Shown: positions 52,666 to 64,000, counted from the first letter of the stretch. The stretch: DNA of 64,000 nt from Arthrobacter mobilis (GCF_012395835.1 NZ_JAAZSQ010000001.1:408243-472242); one strand, 5' to 3'. Numbers and translations are program-made. Notes: generated from the sequence alone by a model not told the origin.

Positions 52666-53058
52666 ATGACCGTAATGATTTCTCCCGAGACCCTGTCCGC
52701 CACGGACATCCACTGGCACAGCGTATGCCGGGTGGAGGACCTTGAGGACTGCTGGGGCGAGGCAGCCCTGGTCCAGGGCCGGCAGCTGGCACTGTTCCGC
52801 CTCTCGGCCACCGAGGTGTATGCCGCGGACCAGCGAGACCCTGCCACCGGGGCGTACGTGATGGCCCGCGGGATTGTCGGCAATGCCGGCTCCCGCGCCA
52901 CCATCGCTTCGCCGCTGCATAAAGAGGTGTACCTGCTGGCCACCGGCGAGTGCCTGGGCAATCCGGACCTGTTCCTGCCCACCTACCCGGTCCGTCTCGA
53001 GGAGGGGATGGTGCTGGTCGGACTGGATGCGGCAACCGGCGCAGAGGCGGCCGGATGA
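52666..53058 (+). CDS. nirD: Nitrite reductase small subunit NirD
   Basis: A 130-residue Rieske-fold protein of the NirD type. It keeps the beta-sandwich shape (VCRVEDLEDCWGEA, DPATGAYVMARGI, LATGECLGNP) but lacks the CxH pairs that bind a [2Fe-2S] cluster, as usual for NirD. It assembles with NirB for nitrite reduction. It is divergent from nirB. Its stop overlaps the start of the chelatase gene (ATGA), indicating coupling. Confidence 0.9.
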   Translation: MTVMISPETLSATDIHWHSVCRVEDLEDCWGEAALVQGRQLALFRLSATEVYAADQRDPATGAYVMARGIVGNAGSRATIASPLHKEVYLLATGECLGNPDLFLPTYPVRLEEGMVLVGLDAATGAEAAG

Positions 53059-53966
53059 CTGCCCCGGCAGTGGCGGAGGCAGGCGCAGGCCCGCAGCTGG
53101 TGAACGAGCCCTGGGGCGGCATGCTGGACCTGCACGGGCCCGCCGGCACCGGCCCGACGCTCAAGGCCCCGGCACCTCTCCGGCGGCGGCGCATTCCGCT
53201 GCCGGCCCCGCAGGGTCCGGTTCCCGGCGTCTTCAGCTGCGAGCCCTGGGGCGGCCTGGCCGCAGCCGGCACGGCCCTGGTGGCGGCGGCGCACGGCACG
53301 TCCTCGCCAGCCGGCCAGGCGGCCATCGGCGCGCTGGTCCGCGCGGTGGCAGCGCGCCGCCCGGACCTGGACGTCGTCGAGGCCTTCGTCGACGTCCAGG
53401 AACCTGCCGTGCCCGCGGTGCTGGCCGGGCTCGAGGGGCCGGCCCGGATCGTGCCGCTGCTGCTTTCGGCCGGCTACCACGTGCATGTGGATCTGGCCGA
53501 TGCTGCCGCGGCGCGGCAGGACACCACCACCGGCCCTGCCCTGGGGCCGGATATCCGGCTGGTGCGGGTGCTGGCCCGCCGGCTCCGGGAGGCCGGGCTG
53601 CGCCGCCGGGACCGCGTGGTCCTGGCCTGCGCCGGTTCCACCGATGCGCGGGCGGTGGAGGACTGCGGGCGGACAGCCCGGATGCTGGGGGAACTGATCG
53701 GCAGGCCGGTCACCGCAGGCTTTATCTCGGCCGCGCAGCCGGCACTGAAGGCGGCCGTCGCGGCCGAACGCGCCGGGATCGCCCGGCGCCGCTTCCGGGC
53801 CCGCGGGGCCCGGGTGGTCGTGGCCAGTTACCTGCTGGCACCCGGCTACTTCGCCTCGCTGGCGGCCGGCTGCGGGGCCGACGCCGTGGCACCGCCGCTG
53901 CTGGTGCCCGGGGAGGAGCCGCCAGCGGAACTGGTCGATCTGGTCCTGGACCGGTTCGCCGGATAG
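53055..53966 (+). CDS. Sirohydrochlorin chelatase (CbiX/SirB type)
   Basis: A 303-residue enzyme that likely inserts iron into sirohydrochlorin, the last step to siroheme. Two CbiX half-domains are seen: ALVAAAHGTSSPAG with the metal-binding His of the AHG motif, and LLLSAGYHVHVD in the first; VVLACAGSTDARA and VVVASYLLAPGYF in the second. The first ~75 residues are a Pro-rich extension with two EPWGG motifs (near residues 18 and 59) not found in the basic enzyme. The start at 53055 overlaps the nirD stop. It supplies the NirB cofactor together with CobA. Confidence 0.88.
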   Translation: MTAPAVAEAGAGPQLVNEPWGGMLDLHGPAGTGPTLKAPAPLRRRRIPLPAPQGPVPGVFSCEPWGGLAAAGTALVAAAHGTSSPAGQAAIGALVRAVAARRPDLDVVEAFVDVQEPAVPAVLAGLEGPARIVPLLLSAGYHVHVDLADAAAARQDTTTGPALGPDIRLVRVLARRLREAGLRRRDRVVLACAGSTDARAVEDCGRTARMLGELIGRPVTAGFISAAQPALKAAVAAERAGIARRRFRARGARVVVASYLLAPGYFASLAAGCGADAVAPPLLVPGEEPPAELVDLVLDRFAG

Positions 53967-54145
53967 CTCCTTGACCCCGGCCCCCATCCGGGGCGGTGCT
54001 TCAGGAACCGGTTCTGCCGGACAGGAAACGCCGCTGTGATCCTTGACACGGTCCCGCCTGGACGGGGCGGAGTTCGTGGACTACCGGCGGGCGAATTCCC
54101 CAACGACCGCAGCTGGCGCCGCTGAACGGGCAGCGGGCCGGCCCG

Positions 54146-55918
54146 CTACAGCCCCAGGGCGTCGCTGATGTCCTCGCGGATCAGCTCGATGGTTCCGGCG
54201 GCCTCCGCCCGGGCCTGCTCCAGCAGGTCGGCCGCCGGGACCGGACGGACCACCTCGATGTAGCACTTGAGCTTCGGCTCGGTGCCGCTGGGACGGACGA
54301 TCACGCGGGAGTCGTCCCGGGTCAGGTACAGCAACCCGTCGGTGGGCGGCAGCCCGGCGGCGCCGTCGGACAGGTCGACGGCGGAGGCCACCGGCGAGCC
54401 GCCGAAGGACTCCGGCGGGCTGTCCCGCAGGCGCTTCATCATCGCGTCCAGCAGGTCGAGGCTGTCCACCCGGATGGAGAGCTGGTCGGTGGCGTGGATG
54501 CCGTGGGCCAGCGCCAGCTCGTCCAGGTCCGCGTGCAGGCTCCGGCCTGCCGCCAGGGCATCCGCGGCCAGCTCCGCCACCAGCAGTGCCGCGGAGATCC
54601 CGTCCTTGTCCGCCACCAGGTGCGGGGCCACGCAGTAGCCGAGCGCCTCCTCGTAGCCGTATTCCAGGCCCGGGACCCGTGCGATCCACTTGAAACCGGT
54701 CAGGGTCTGCACGTGCCCGATCCCCGCGGCCCCGGCCATCCTGCCCAGCAGCCGGGAGGACACGACCGAGCTGGCAAAGACCGGCTCTTCCGCCTCCGCG
54801 GTGCCGGCGGCCCGCAGCCGGGCCAGCATGTGGGCCCCGAGCAGGGCGCCGGTCTCGTCGCCGCGCAGCACCGACCACTTGCCGGTCTCCGGCGCCTTCA
54901 GGGCCACGGCAAGGCGGTCCGCGTCCGGGTCGTTGGCCAGCACGATGTCCGCATCCAGTTCCCCGGCGGCGGCCAGGGCCAGGTCCAGGGCGCCGGGCTC
55001 CTCCGGATTGGGGAAGGCCACGGTGGGGAAGTCCGGGTCCGGCGCCGCCTGGGCCCGGACCAGGTGCACGTCCGTGAAGCCCGCCCGGCGCAGCACGGCC
55101 AGGGCCGCGGGTCCGCCGACGCCGTGCAGCGGCGTGAGCACGATCTTCAGCCTCCGGTGGGGGAACACGTCCGGCCGGGCCAGCCCGGCCACCGCCTCCA
55201 CGTAGGCGTCCTCCACGGAGCCGGGCCGGCCGGAGGCCGGCAGCACCTCCCAGCCGGAGCCGGCGAGCCGGATGGTGTCCAGCGCCGGCGCGTAGTCGAT
55301 GCGCTCCGCGATGGCGGCGTCGTACGGCGGCACGATCTGCGCGCCGCGGCCGTCGCCGGGAACGGCGCGGCCGCCCAGGTAGACCTTGTAGCCGTTGTCC
55401 TGCGGCGGGTTGTGGCTGGCGGTGACCATCACGCCGCCGTCGCAGTCCAGGGACCGGACCGCGTAGGCAAGCACCGGCGTCGGCAGGGCCGCGGGCAGCA
55501 GGAACGTCTGCACGCCCAGGGCGGTCAGGACCGCCGCGGATTCGGCGGCGAACACCTCGGAGTTGTGCCGGGCGTCGAAGCCGACCACCACGCGCGGCCG
55601 GTAGCTGCCGGCGGCCGTGTCCAGCAGGAACCGTCCCAGTCCGGCGGCCGTGCGCCTGACCACCACGCGGTTCATCCGGGCCGGACCGGCGCCGAGGGGG
55701 GCCCGCAGCCCGGCCGTGCCGAAGGCCAGCGGGCCGGCGAAGCGGTCCGCCAGTTCGGCCCGCGCGGCGGCTCCGGACTGGCTGTCCTCGGCAGCCCGGT
55801 CCAGCAGCCCGCGCAGTTCGGCGGCGGTCTGCGGGTCCGGGTCTTCGGCCAGCCATGCCTCGGCGGCGGCCAGCTGCTCGCGGGGGAGGGGGACCGGGGA
55901 GAACGGGGAAGAACTCAT
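54146..55918 (-). CDS. Phospho-sugar mutase (phosphoglucomutase/phosphomannomutase/phosphopentomutase type)
   Basis: A 590-residue alpha-D-phosphohexomutase. It has the start FGTAGLRAPLG, the phosphorylated Ser in TASHNPPQDNGYK, the metal loop DPDADR, the sugar loop GDETG / GYEEALGY and the phosphate-binding RPSGTEPKLK. The length and the fused PGM I-IV order match the PgcA/ManB2 group. Purine nucleoside phosphorylase lies directly upstream on the same strand, about 70 nt away. A role in moving ribose- or deoxyribose-1-phosphate to the 5-phosphate is therefore plausible besides glucose- or mannose-phosphate. Substrate preference is not decided by sequence. Confidence 0.9.
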   Translation of the reverse strand: MSSSPFSPVPLPREQLAAAEAWLAEDPDPQTAAELRGLLDRAAEDSQSGAAARAELADRFAGPLAFGTAGLRAPLGAGPARMNRVVVRRTAAGLGRFLLDTAAGSYRPRVVVGFDARHNSEVFAAESAAVLTALGVQTFLLPAALPTPVLAYAVRSLDCDGGVMVTASHNPPQDNGYKVYLGGRAVPGDGRGAQIVPPYDAAIAERIDYAPALDTIRLAGSGWEVLPASGRPGSVEDAYVEAVAGLARPDVFPHRRLKIVLTPLHGVGGPAALAVLRRAGFTDVHLVRAQAAPDPDFPTVAFPNPEEPGALDLALAAAGELDADIVLANDPDADRLAVALKAPETGKWSVLRGDETGALLGAHMLARLRAAGTAEAEEPVFASSVVSSRLLGRMAGAAGIGHVQTLTGFKWIARVPGLEYGYEEALGYCVAPHLVADKDGISAALLVAELAADALAAGRSLHADLDELALAHGIHATDQLSIRVDSLDLLDAMMKRLRDSPPESFGGSPVASAVDLSDGAAGLPPTDGLLYLTRDDSRVIVRPSGTEPKLKCYIEVVRPVPAADLLEQARAEAAGTIELIREDISDALGL

Positions 55919-55991
55919 CGAAACTACCTGCCGTGGGTCGGTGCCGGCTGCTCCGGCGGGAAGGAACGGGGCCGGGGGAAGGCGCGGCGCG

Positions 55992-56792
55992 CTAGAGCTT
56001 GGCGATGATTCCGGCCAGCAGCCTGGAAATGCGCGGGCCCGCCGCCGCGCCGGCTGCGAGGACCTCCTCGTGGCTGAGCGGCTCCGGGCTGATGCCGGCG
56101 GCCAGGTTGGTGACCAGCGAGATGCCGAAAACCTCCATGCCGGCATGCCGGGCGGCGATCGCTTCCAGCGCGGTGGACATCCCCACCAAATCGGCGCCGA
56201 TCCGCCGGGCGTACCGGACCTCGGCGGGGGTTTCGTAGTGCGGGCCGGCGAACTGGGCGTAGACGCCCTCGTCCAGGCTGGGGTCCACTTCCCGGGCGAT
56301 CGCCCGGATCCGGGCCGAATACAGGTCCGTCAGGTCCACGAACGTGGCACCCTCCAGCGGGGAGGCTGCCGTCAGGTTGATGTGGTCGCTGATCAGCACC
56401 GGGGTTCCTGCCGGCCAGGCGGGGTCCAGGCCCCCGCAGCCATTGGTCAGCACCAGGGTCCGGCAGCCGGCGGCCGCAGCGGTCCGCACGCCGTGGACGA
56501 CGGCGCGGACCCCCCTGCCCTCGTAGTAATGGGTGCGCGCCCCCAGGACCAGGACCCGCTTGCCGTCCGGGGCGAGCACGGAGCGGATGGTGCCGGCATG
56601 GCCGGCGACGGCGGGGGCAGTGAATCCGGGAACCTCGGCCGCGGGCAGCGAGTGCGTGGTTTCGCCAATCAGTCCGGCTGCCCCGCCCCACCCGGAACCA
56701 AGGACCAGGGCCACGTCGTGGCCGGCGGCTCGGGTCTGCGCGGCAATGAAGGCGGCGGCCTCGGCGGCCAGGTCGAATGGGTCATCAGTCAC
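55992..56792 (-). CDS. Purine nucleoside phosphorylase
   Basis: A 266-residue trimeric-type enzyme that splits purine nucleosides with phosphate. Motifs: LVLGSGWGG for phosphate binding, [17 protein letters not shown], the [13 protein letters not shown] loop and [13 protein letters not shown]. The GTG start at 56792 gives the family N terminus. It is divergent from the flavoprotein gene and probably co-transcribed with the phospho-sugar mutase, forming a nucleoside salvage unit. Confidence 0.93.
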   Translation of the reverse strand: MTDDPFDLAAEAAAFIAAQTRAAGHDVALVLGSGWGGAAGLIGETTHSLPAAEVPGFTAPAVAGHAGTIRSVLAPDGKRVLVLGARTHYYEGRGVRAVVHGVRTAAAAGCRTLVLTNGCGGLDPAWPAGTPVLISDHINLTAASPLEGATFVDLTDLYSARIRAIAREVDPSLDEGVYAQFAGPHYETPAEVRYARRIGADLVGMSTALEAIAARHAGMEVFGISLVTNLAAGISPEPLSHEEVLAAGAAAGPRISRLLAGIIAKL

Positions 56793-56900
56793 AGCACCTA
56801 ACCTACCTGCTGGATCTGGCTGCCGACAGAACCGCCGGCCCTGCCCGTCCCGGCCGTGCGCCGGGTTGAGGCGCCTTGCGGCATACGACAGAATGAACAG

Positions 56901-58304
56901 GTGACGACACAAATAGACTTCAGTGCCCCGCGTTTTGTGATTCTGGGTGGAGGCCCCGGCGGCTACGAAGCCGCCATGGTGGCCAATTCGCTCGGGGCCA
57001 AGGTGACCGTCATCGAACGCCAGGGACTGGGCGGCTCCGCGGTGCTGACCGACGTCGTACCCTCCAAGACCCTGATCGCCACCGCCGACGCCATGCGGCG
57101 GGTGGCCGGTGCCCACGACCTCGGCGTGCGGTTCGACGCCGAGGCCAAGGCGGCCTATGCCGACATGCGCACGGTCCACGAGCGCCTGCTCAAGCTGGCC
57201 GAAAGCCAGTCCGCCGATATCCGCCACGGGCTCGAACGCGCCGGAGTGAAGATCATCATCGGCCAGGGCCGCTTCGTTGATGCCAACACGCTGACCGTGT
57301 CCACCGAGGACGGCGAGCAGACCGTGGAGGCCGACGCCGTCCTGGTCGCCACCGGCGCCACGCCGCGCGAACTGCCCTCGGCCAAGCCGGACGGGGAGCG
57401 GATCTTCAACTGGACCCAGGTCTACAACATGACCGAGGTGCCCGAGCACCTGATCGTGATCGGCTCGGGCGTCACGGGCGCCGAGTTCGCCTCCGCCTAC
57501 CGCATGCTCGGGACCCGGGTCACCCTGGTCTCCTCCCGCGACCGGGTGCTGCCGGGGGAGGACGCGGACGCGGCCCAGGTGCTCGAGGATGTCTTCGCCC
57601 GCAGCGGCATGACCGTGCTGTCCAAGTCGCGGGCCGAGGCCGTGGACCGCACCGCCGGCGGCGTGCGGGTGACCCTCTCGGACGGACGGACCGTGGACGG
57701 CTCGCACTGCCTAGTGGCGGTCGGGTCCATCCCCAACACCGCCGGCATCGGCCTGGAGAAGGCCGGGGTGGCAGTGGCCGAGAGCGGGCACATCAAGGTC
57801 GACGGCGTCTCGCGCACCACGGCGCCGAACATCTATGCCGCCGGCGACTGCACCGGCGTGCTCGCCCTGGCCTCGGTGGCCGCCATGCAGGGACGCATTG
57901 CGGTGGCGCACCTGCTCGGGGACAAGGTCACCCCGCTGAAGCTGAAGCGGGTCGCCTCCAACATCTTCACCAGCCCCGAGATCGCCACGGTGGGCGTGAC
58001 CGAGGAGGAAGTCGCGGCCGGCAAGTACCAGGGCGACATCATCAAGCTGTCCCTGACCACCAACCCGCGGGCCAAGATGATGAACGTGACCGAAGGCTTC
58101 GTGAAGATCATCGCGCGCCGCGGCTCGGGCACGGTGATCGGCGGCGTGGTGGTGGCTCCGCGGGCCTCCGAACTGATCTTCCCGATCGCCATTGCCGTCA
58201 CCCAGAAGCTGCATGTGGACGACGTCGCCAACACCTTCACCGTCTACCCGTCCCTGACCGGTTCCATCTCCGAGGCCGCCCGGCGCCTGCACGTGCACCT
58301 TTAG
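56901..58304 (+). CDS. NAD(P)H-quinone reductase-type flavoprotein (LpdA-like, no redox disulfide)
   Basis: A 467-residue flavoprotein disulfide reductase-family protein: FAD-binding [14 protein letters not shown]-binding [13 protein letters not shown], and the [14 protein letters not shown] motif. The active-site segment reads [18 protein letters not shown], with neither Cys of the usual CxxxxC pair. It thus cannot act as a lipoamide or glutathione-type reductase. It matches the mycobacterial LpdA (Rv3303c) group, which reduces quinones. The C-terminal dimer domain ends in a typical HVHL-type tail, but lacks the His-Glu pair of lipoamide dehydrogenase at HPTLTE (here YPSLTG). The GTG start is at 56901. 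Confidence 0.88.
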   Translation: MTTQIDFSAPRFVILGGGPGGYEAAMVANSLGAKVTVIERQGLGGSAVLTDVVPSKTLIATADAMRRVAGAHDLGVRFDAEAKAAYADMRTVHERLLKLAESQSADIRHGLERAGVKIIIGQGRFVDANTLTVSTEDGEQTVEADAVLVATGATPRELPSAKPDGERIFNWTQVYNMTEVPEHLIVIGSGVTGAEFASAYRMLGTRVTLVSSRDRVLPGEDADAAQVLEDVFARSGMTVLSKSRAEAVDRTAGGVRVTLSDGRTVDGSHCLVAVGSIPNTAGIGLEKAGVAVAESGHIKVDGVSRTTAPNIYAAGDCTGVLALASVAAMQGRIAVAHLLGDKVTPLKLKRVASNIFTSPEIATVGVTEEEVAAGKYQGDIIKLSLTTNPRAKMMNVTEGFVKIIARRGSGTVIGGVVVAPRASELIFPIAIAVTQKLHVDDVANTFTVYPSLTGSISEAARRLHVHL

Positions 58305-58442
58305 CCGCCGGCGGCACGGCGGGCTGCACCGGTTCGGGCATCTCCCCGCGCTAGAATGCGAAGTATTCAGGCTGGTGAATCGTTGAGGGGTTCACCGGTG
58401 CTCAGCTAGCGTGTCCAGCGTATTGCCATGATGGGGGAATTA

Positions 58443-59321
58443 ATGGCCGGCCAGCGGGTTGCCGTGGTGGTGGAGGATGACGCGGATATCCGCGACCTGG
58501 TGTCCGTGGTCCTGTCGAGCTCCGGCTTCGAGGTCCACACCGCGCCCACCGGCGCGGCAGGCCTTGCCGCGGTGCGCGAGCGCAACCCGGCCATCATCAC
58601 GCTGGACCTGAGCCTGCCCGACATCGACGGGTTCGAGGTGGCCCGGCAGGTGCGGCAGTTCAGCGACGCGTACATCATCATGCTCACCGCCCGCGCGGAG
58701 GAACTGGACACCCTGCTGGGGCTCGAGTCCGGCGCGGATGACTACCTGACCAAGCCGTTCAGGCCGCGCGAGCTCCGGGCACGGGTGACGGCCATGCTGC
58801 GCCGTCCCCGGAACGGACAGCCGGAGGCACCCGGCCAAGGTACTGCCCCGGTTCCGGCCGCAGCTGGTCCCGCCAGGCCGGCAGGAGCGGTGCCCGCGGC
58901 GGGGACGGTGCCCGCGGCAGGGGAGGCCGGCGGCCGGACGCTGCCGCCCGAGGCGGCCGGGGCGCCGGGAGCAGCTGCCGGGCAGCAGGACGGGGTGCTG
59001 GAACACAACGGCCTGACCATCAACCGGCGCAGCCGGCGGGCCACCATCGGCGGCACCACGGTGGACCTGACCCGCACCGAGTTCGACCTGCTGGACGCGC
59101 TGATGGAAGGAGGCCGGGTAGTCCGGACCACTGCGGAGCTGGCCCGGCGGGTCAAGGTGGATTCCTACGACGGCGGGGCCTACGGCAGCGCGGTGAACGT
59201 GCGCACCATCGACGTGCACATGGCCAACCTCCGGCGCAAGCTCGGCGAAGACCCGGTGCTGCCGCGCTGGATCAAGACCGTCGGCGGCGTCGGCTACTGC
59301 CTGGCCCCCCGGCAGGGCTGA
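58443..59321 (+). CDS. OmpR-family response regulator, second copy
   Basis: A 292-residue receiver-plus-winged-helix regulator. Phosphoacceptor Asp55 (TLDLSLPD), EDD at 11-13, Thr in MLTARAEE, and Lys in LTKPFRP are all present. The linker (about 125-190) is long and Pro/Gly/Ala-rich. The DNA-binding domain carries LTRTEFDLLDALM and VHMANLRRKLGEDP. The ATG at 58443 follows GGGGGAATTA. No sensor kinase is next to it, so it is an orphan. Its receiver and DNA-binding domains are strikingly similar to those of the regulator at 45495, which points to a duplication. Confidence 0.92.
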   Translation: MAGQRVAVVVEDDADIRDLVSVVLSSSGFEVHTAPTGAAGLAAVRERNPAIITLDLSLPDIDGFEVARQVRQFSDAYIIMLTARAEELDTLLGLESGADDYLTKPFRPRELRARVTAMLRRPRNGQPEAPGQGTAPVPAAAGPARPAGAVPAAGTVPAAGEAGGRTLPPEAAGAPGAAAGQQDGVLEHNGLTINRRSRRATIGGTTVDLTRTEFDLLDALMEGGRVVRTTAELARRVKVDSYDGGAYGSAVNVRTIDVHMANLRRKLGEDPVLPRWIKTVGGVGYCLAPRQG

Positions 59322-59332
59322 CCGGGGGACCG

Positions 59333-59917
59333 CTACCGGGCCGGCAGGTGCTTGCCCTGGCTGTTCCAGACCAGGGTCCGGCCCAGTGCACGGGTGGGCA
59401 TTTCGGTGAACGACGGCGGAACCGGCGCGGCGATCTGCTGAGTATCCGGCCACTGCCCGTCCCCGGGGGAGTCCAGCAGTTCCGGGTCCATGTTGAAGAT
59501 CACCGCCCAGGTATCGATCCCGGCGGAGAACCGGGCCAGGATCCGGTCGATCAGGACCAGTTCCAGGCCGGTGCCTTCGGCAATCGGGGCCACCTTGATA
59601 TCCGCGAAGGCGATCAGCCGGTGCACCTCGCGGCCGCGCAGCACGCCGTGCTCGCCGATGGCTTCGGTGGCCGCGATGGAGGCGATGGCGTAGTCCTCGG
59701 ACATCGCCTCCAGGGCAGCCTGCGGGTCCGTGGGGTGGACGACGCAGAACTCGGTGCTCGCCAGCCCCTCGGCCGGGGCGGTCAGGTCCGAGCGCGAGAG
59801 CCGCGACCACCAGCCCTGGACCAGGGCCACGTCCGGTTCGCCGCCGCCGGCCTCGGCCATGTCGCTGGCGATGTAGCTGACGGTCAGGAACTCGTCCTCG
59901 GTTTCGAACGGAAGCAT
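59333..59917 (-). CDS. Conserved hypothetical protein
   Basis: A 194-residue cytoplasmic protein without a recognised domain. It has an acidic N-terminal half, a central VHRLIAFADIKVAPIAEGTGLELVLI region that might be part of an alpha/beta fold, and a C terminus with WAVIFNMDPELLDSPGDG. It starts 15 nt after tex on the same strand and may be co-transcribed with it. The ATG at 59917 is the only sensible start. Function unknown. Confidence 0.65.
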   Translation of the reverse strand: MLPFETEDEFLTVSYIASDMAEAGGGEPDVALVQGWWSRLSRSDLTAPAEGLASTEFCVVHPTDPQAALEAMSEDYAIASIAATEAIGEHGVLRGREVHRLIAFADIKVAPIAEGTGLELVLIDRILARFSAGIDTWAVIFNMDPELLDSPGDGQWPDTQQIAAPVPPSFTEMPTRALGRTLVWNSQGKHLPAR

Positions 59918-59931
59918 CTGCGCAGGTTCCG

Positions 59932-62340
<2,409 letters not shown>

Positions 62341-62345
62341 CCGAT

Positions 62346-62642
62346 CTATTTTGCCGCATCGGGCCCGTTCCCCGGTGCCTGCCCCGGCGCGCCGTGCGGG
62401 TAATAGAAGCCGTAGTCGTCGTACGGGTCCCGCCAGGCGGACTCATCGCGGCTGATCCGGCGCACCGCCGAGGCCGGCACCCAGGCCGTGCGCATGGACC
62501 CGTCGCCGTCGACCCACTTGACCTGGACCTCAGTGCGCGTCCAGGCGATGGCCTTGCCGTCCACGCTCCGGGCGCCGATCCGGGCGCGTACATAGGGCTC
62601 GCGGCGGTACGGCTCGCGGGTGACGCGGGAATCATGGCTCAC
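62346..62642 (-). CDS. Small conserved hypothetical protein
   Basis: A 98-residue basic N-terminal, Tyr/Gly/Pro-rich C-terminal protein. The middle (VDGKAIAWTRTEVQVKWVDGDGSMRTAWVPASAVRRI, in parts) looks like a small beta barrel of SH3-like size. The GTG start at 62642 has AAGGATG about 6 nt upstream. It lies 5 nt before tex and should be co-transcribed with it. No family name is recognised. Confidence 0.7.
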   Translation of the reverse strand: MSHDSRVTREPYRREPYVRARIGARSVDGKAIAWTRTEVQVKWVDGDGSMRTAWVPASAVRRISRDESAWRDPYDDYGFYYPHGAPGQAPGNGPDAAK

Positions 62643-62672
62643 CGCACCATCCTTCCATGCAGTCCGCGTGGC

Positions 62673-62704
62673 GTTCCATAGCAGAACTGTCCACATAATG
62701 GAAC
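62673..62704 (+). promoter_or_regulatory. Inverted repeat upstream of the MHS transporter gene
   Basis: GTTCCAT (62673-62679) and ATGGAAC (62698-62704) form a perfect 7-bp inverted repeat with an 18-nt spacer. It lies in the divergent region between the small gene at 62642 and the transporter start at 62805. It could be an operator for a regulator outside the window. Evidence is symmetry and position only. Confidence 0.35.
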
Positions 62705-62804
62705 AAATGTCCGGATCGCGGATAGCCCAGATTACAATCGACGTAACAATCATTCCCCGGGCCGGGCTTCGCCCTGCCTCCGGTTACAGCGAAAGCCGAA
62801 CCTT

Positions 62805-64000
62805 ATGCCTAAATCCGCACCGCTTGCCACGGGTGCACCGGCCGCTCCGGTGAACACCCGCGGCCGCGTAATCTTCGCCAGCCTCATTGGCACCACCATC
62901 GAGTTCTACGACTTCTACGCCTACGCGACCGCCTCCGTACTGGTCTTCCCGGCGCTGTTCTTCCCGAACGCGAGCAATATCAACGCGATCCTCAGCGCGT
63001 TCGCGATCTTCGGCGTCGCCTTCGTGGCCCGCCCGGTCGGTTCCGTGCTCTTCGGCCACTATGGCGACAAGCTGGGCCGCAAGGGGACGCTGGTCGCCTC
63101 GCTGCTGACCATGGGTATCGCCACCTTCCTGATCGGCTTCCTGCCGCCGGCCACCGGCGCCTTCGTGGTGCTGGCACCGCTGATGCTGGTGCTGCTGCGC
63201 TTTGCCCAGGGCCTGGCCCTCGGCGGCGAATGGTCCGGCGCGGCACTGCTGGCCACGGAGAACGCCCCGGCCAACCGGCGCGCCATCTACGGCACGTTCC
63301 CGCAGCTCGGTGCCCCGATCGGCTTCATCATTGCCAACCTGATCTTCGTGGGCCTGCAGCTGGGCCTGACCCCCGAGCAGTTCATGGCCTGGGGCTGGCG
63401 CGTGCCGTTCGTGCTCTCCGCCGTCATGGTCGCGGTGGGCCTGTGGGTGCGCCTGAAGCTGGTCGAGTCGGTGTCCTTCCAGAAGGTTGTGGAGCAGGAC
63501 AAGGTCGAGAAGTCCCCGTTCCGGGCCACCATGCGCAACCACTGGCGCCCGGTGCTGGCCGGCACCTTCATCATGCTCGCCACCTACGTGCTCTTCTACC
63601 TGATGACCTCGTTCACGCTGACCTACGGCACCGCCCCGGCCACCGTGGAGCAGGCCGCTGCTGCTGCCGCGGCCAAGGGCAAGGAATTCAACCCGGCCAG
63701 CTTCGTCCCGGGCCTGGGCATCGACCGCCCCGAGTTCCTGACCATGCTGATCATCGGCGTCGTCTTCTTCGGCATCTTCACCGTGGTCTCCGGCCCGCTG
63801 GCGGAGAAGTTCGGCCGGCGCAAGTTCCTGATCTGGGTGACGCTGGGCATCCTGGTCTTCGGCGCCGCCTGGACCCTCATGTTCGGCCCGGGCCAGGCCG
63901 CGGCCATGACCGGCCTGATTATCGGCTTCGCCCTGATGGGCCTGACCTTCGGCCCGATGGCTGCGATCCTGCCCGAGCTCTTCCCCGCGAACGTGCGCTA
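62805..64000 (+). CDS. MHS-family MFS transporter (3' end outside window)
   Basis: The first ~398 residues of a 12-helix metabolite:H+ symporter (MHS family, ProP/ShiA-like). Signature features: IGTTIEFYDFYAYATA in helix 1, the loop GHYGDKLGRKGTLV between helices 2 and 3, and QGLALGGEWSGAALLATENAP in helix 4-5. A second loop, EKFGRRKFL, follows helix 8. Substrates in this family are organic acids, proline/betaine or shikimate; which one applies is unknown. The ATG at 62805 gives the normal short N-terminal tail. No stop occurs before the window edge. Confidence 0.9.
   Translation, partial: MPKSAPLATGAPAAPVNTRGRVIFASLIGTTIEFYDFYAYATASVLVFPALFFPNASNINAILSAFAIFGVAFVARPVGSVLFGHYGDKLGRKGTLVASLLTMGIATFLIGFLPPATGAFVVLAPLMLVLLRFAQGLALGGEWSGAALLATENAPANRRAIYGTFPQLGAPIGFIIANLIFVGLQLGLTPEQFMAWGWRVPFVLSAVMVAVGLWVRLKLVESVSFQKVVEQDKVEKSPFRATMRNHWRPVLAGTFIMLATYVLFYLMTSFTLTYGTAPATVEQAAAAAAAKGKEFNPASFVPGLGIDRPEFLTMLIIGVVFFGIFTVVSGPLAEKFGRRKFLIWVTLGILVFGAAWTLMFGPGQAAAMTGLIIGFALMGLTFGPMAAILPELFPANVR

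Noticed and set aside
56901-58304. Dihydrolipoamide dehydrogenase
   Set aside because: The CxxxxC redox pair and the C-terminal His-Glu motif are missing, so lipoamide chemistry is not possible.

Overview
The window is very GC-rich, gene-dense DNA from a high-GC Gram-positive bacterium. Codon use, frequent GTG starts, the rplY-pth and sufS-sufU neighbourhood, mfd, a SCO4848-type small membrane protein, NnaR-type regulation of nitrite reductase and an LpdA-type quinone reductase all fit the Actinomycetota. An Arthrobacter-like member of the Micrococcaceae is the best guess. That is an inference from family resemblance, not a database match.

Layout. 1-1.5 kb: the C-terminal end of a surface-anchored repeat protein. 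1.6-5 kb: housekeeping genes rplY, pth, sufS and sufU, with a strong hairpin terminator after pth. 5.2-16.1 kb: four tandem paralogues of large AAA+/LuxR (LAL-type) regulators. The first two are intact and the last two each carry a -1 frameshift close to the end of the ATPase module. 16.4-20.8 kb: a PepSY lipoprotein and mfd. 20.9-24.6 kb (minus strand): a large KAP-type membrane NTPase with an N-terminal Clp-N-like region, and two small stress/envelope-type proteins. 24.9-29.2 kb: UspA, an amidohydrolase with an MFS transporter, and a Cu/Zn superoxide dismutase lipoprotein. 29.3-31.6 kb: an ABC exporter divergent from a MarR regulator, with a three-half-site operator between them.

32.3-40.3 kb is the most unusual region. 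A minus-strand operon encodes a metzincin-type metalloprotease, a caspase-like protein and an unknown protein. Divergent from it, a plus-strand operon encodes an intracellular GH13 hydrolase, a small acidic protein, a DUF1036 protein and an FHA-domain membrane protein. A SHOCT protein follows. I consider this the best candidate for an undescribed multi-gene system.

40.3-46.6 kb: a secreted M1-type aminopeptidase whose HExxH motif reads HQxxH, small membrane proteins, a VanZ-like ORF that runs without a stop into a DUF2505 protein, and a sensor kinase that lacks its phosphoacceptor domain, divergent from an OmpR-type response regulator. 46.6-54 kb: deoC, then a nitrite assimilation module (nnaR-like, cobA, nirB | nirD, sirohydrochlorin chelatase) with GlnR-like boxes in the divergent promoter. 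54-59 kb: phosphopentomutase/phosphomannomutase-type enzyme, purine nucleoside phosphorylase, a quinone-reductase flavoprotein and a second response regulator closely related to the first. 59.3-64 kb: two conserved hypothetical proteins, the Tex RNA-binding protein and the start of an MHS-family transporter cut by the window edge.

Several genes here look recently damaged or remodelled: two frameshifted regulators, a kinase missing its HisKA region, an M1 enzyme lacking its catalytic glutamate, and a VanZ gene without its own stop. Whether these are real or partly sequence errors needs read-level checking. No tRNA, rRNA, CRISPR array, insertion sequence or prophage was recognised.
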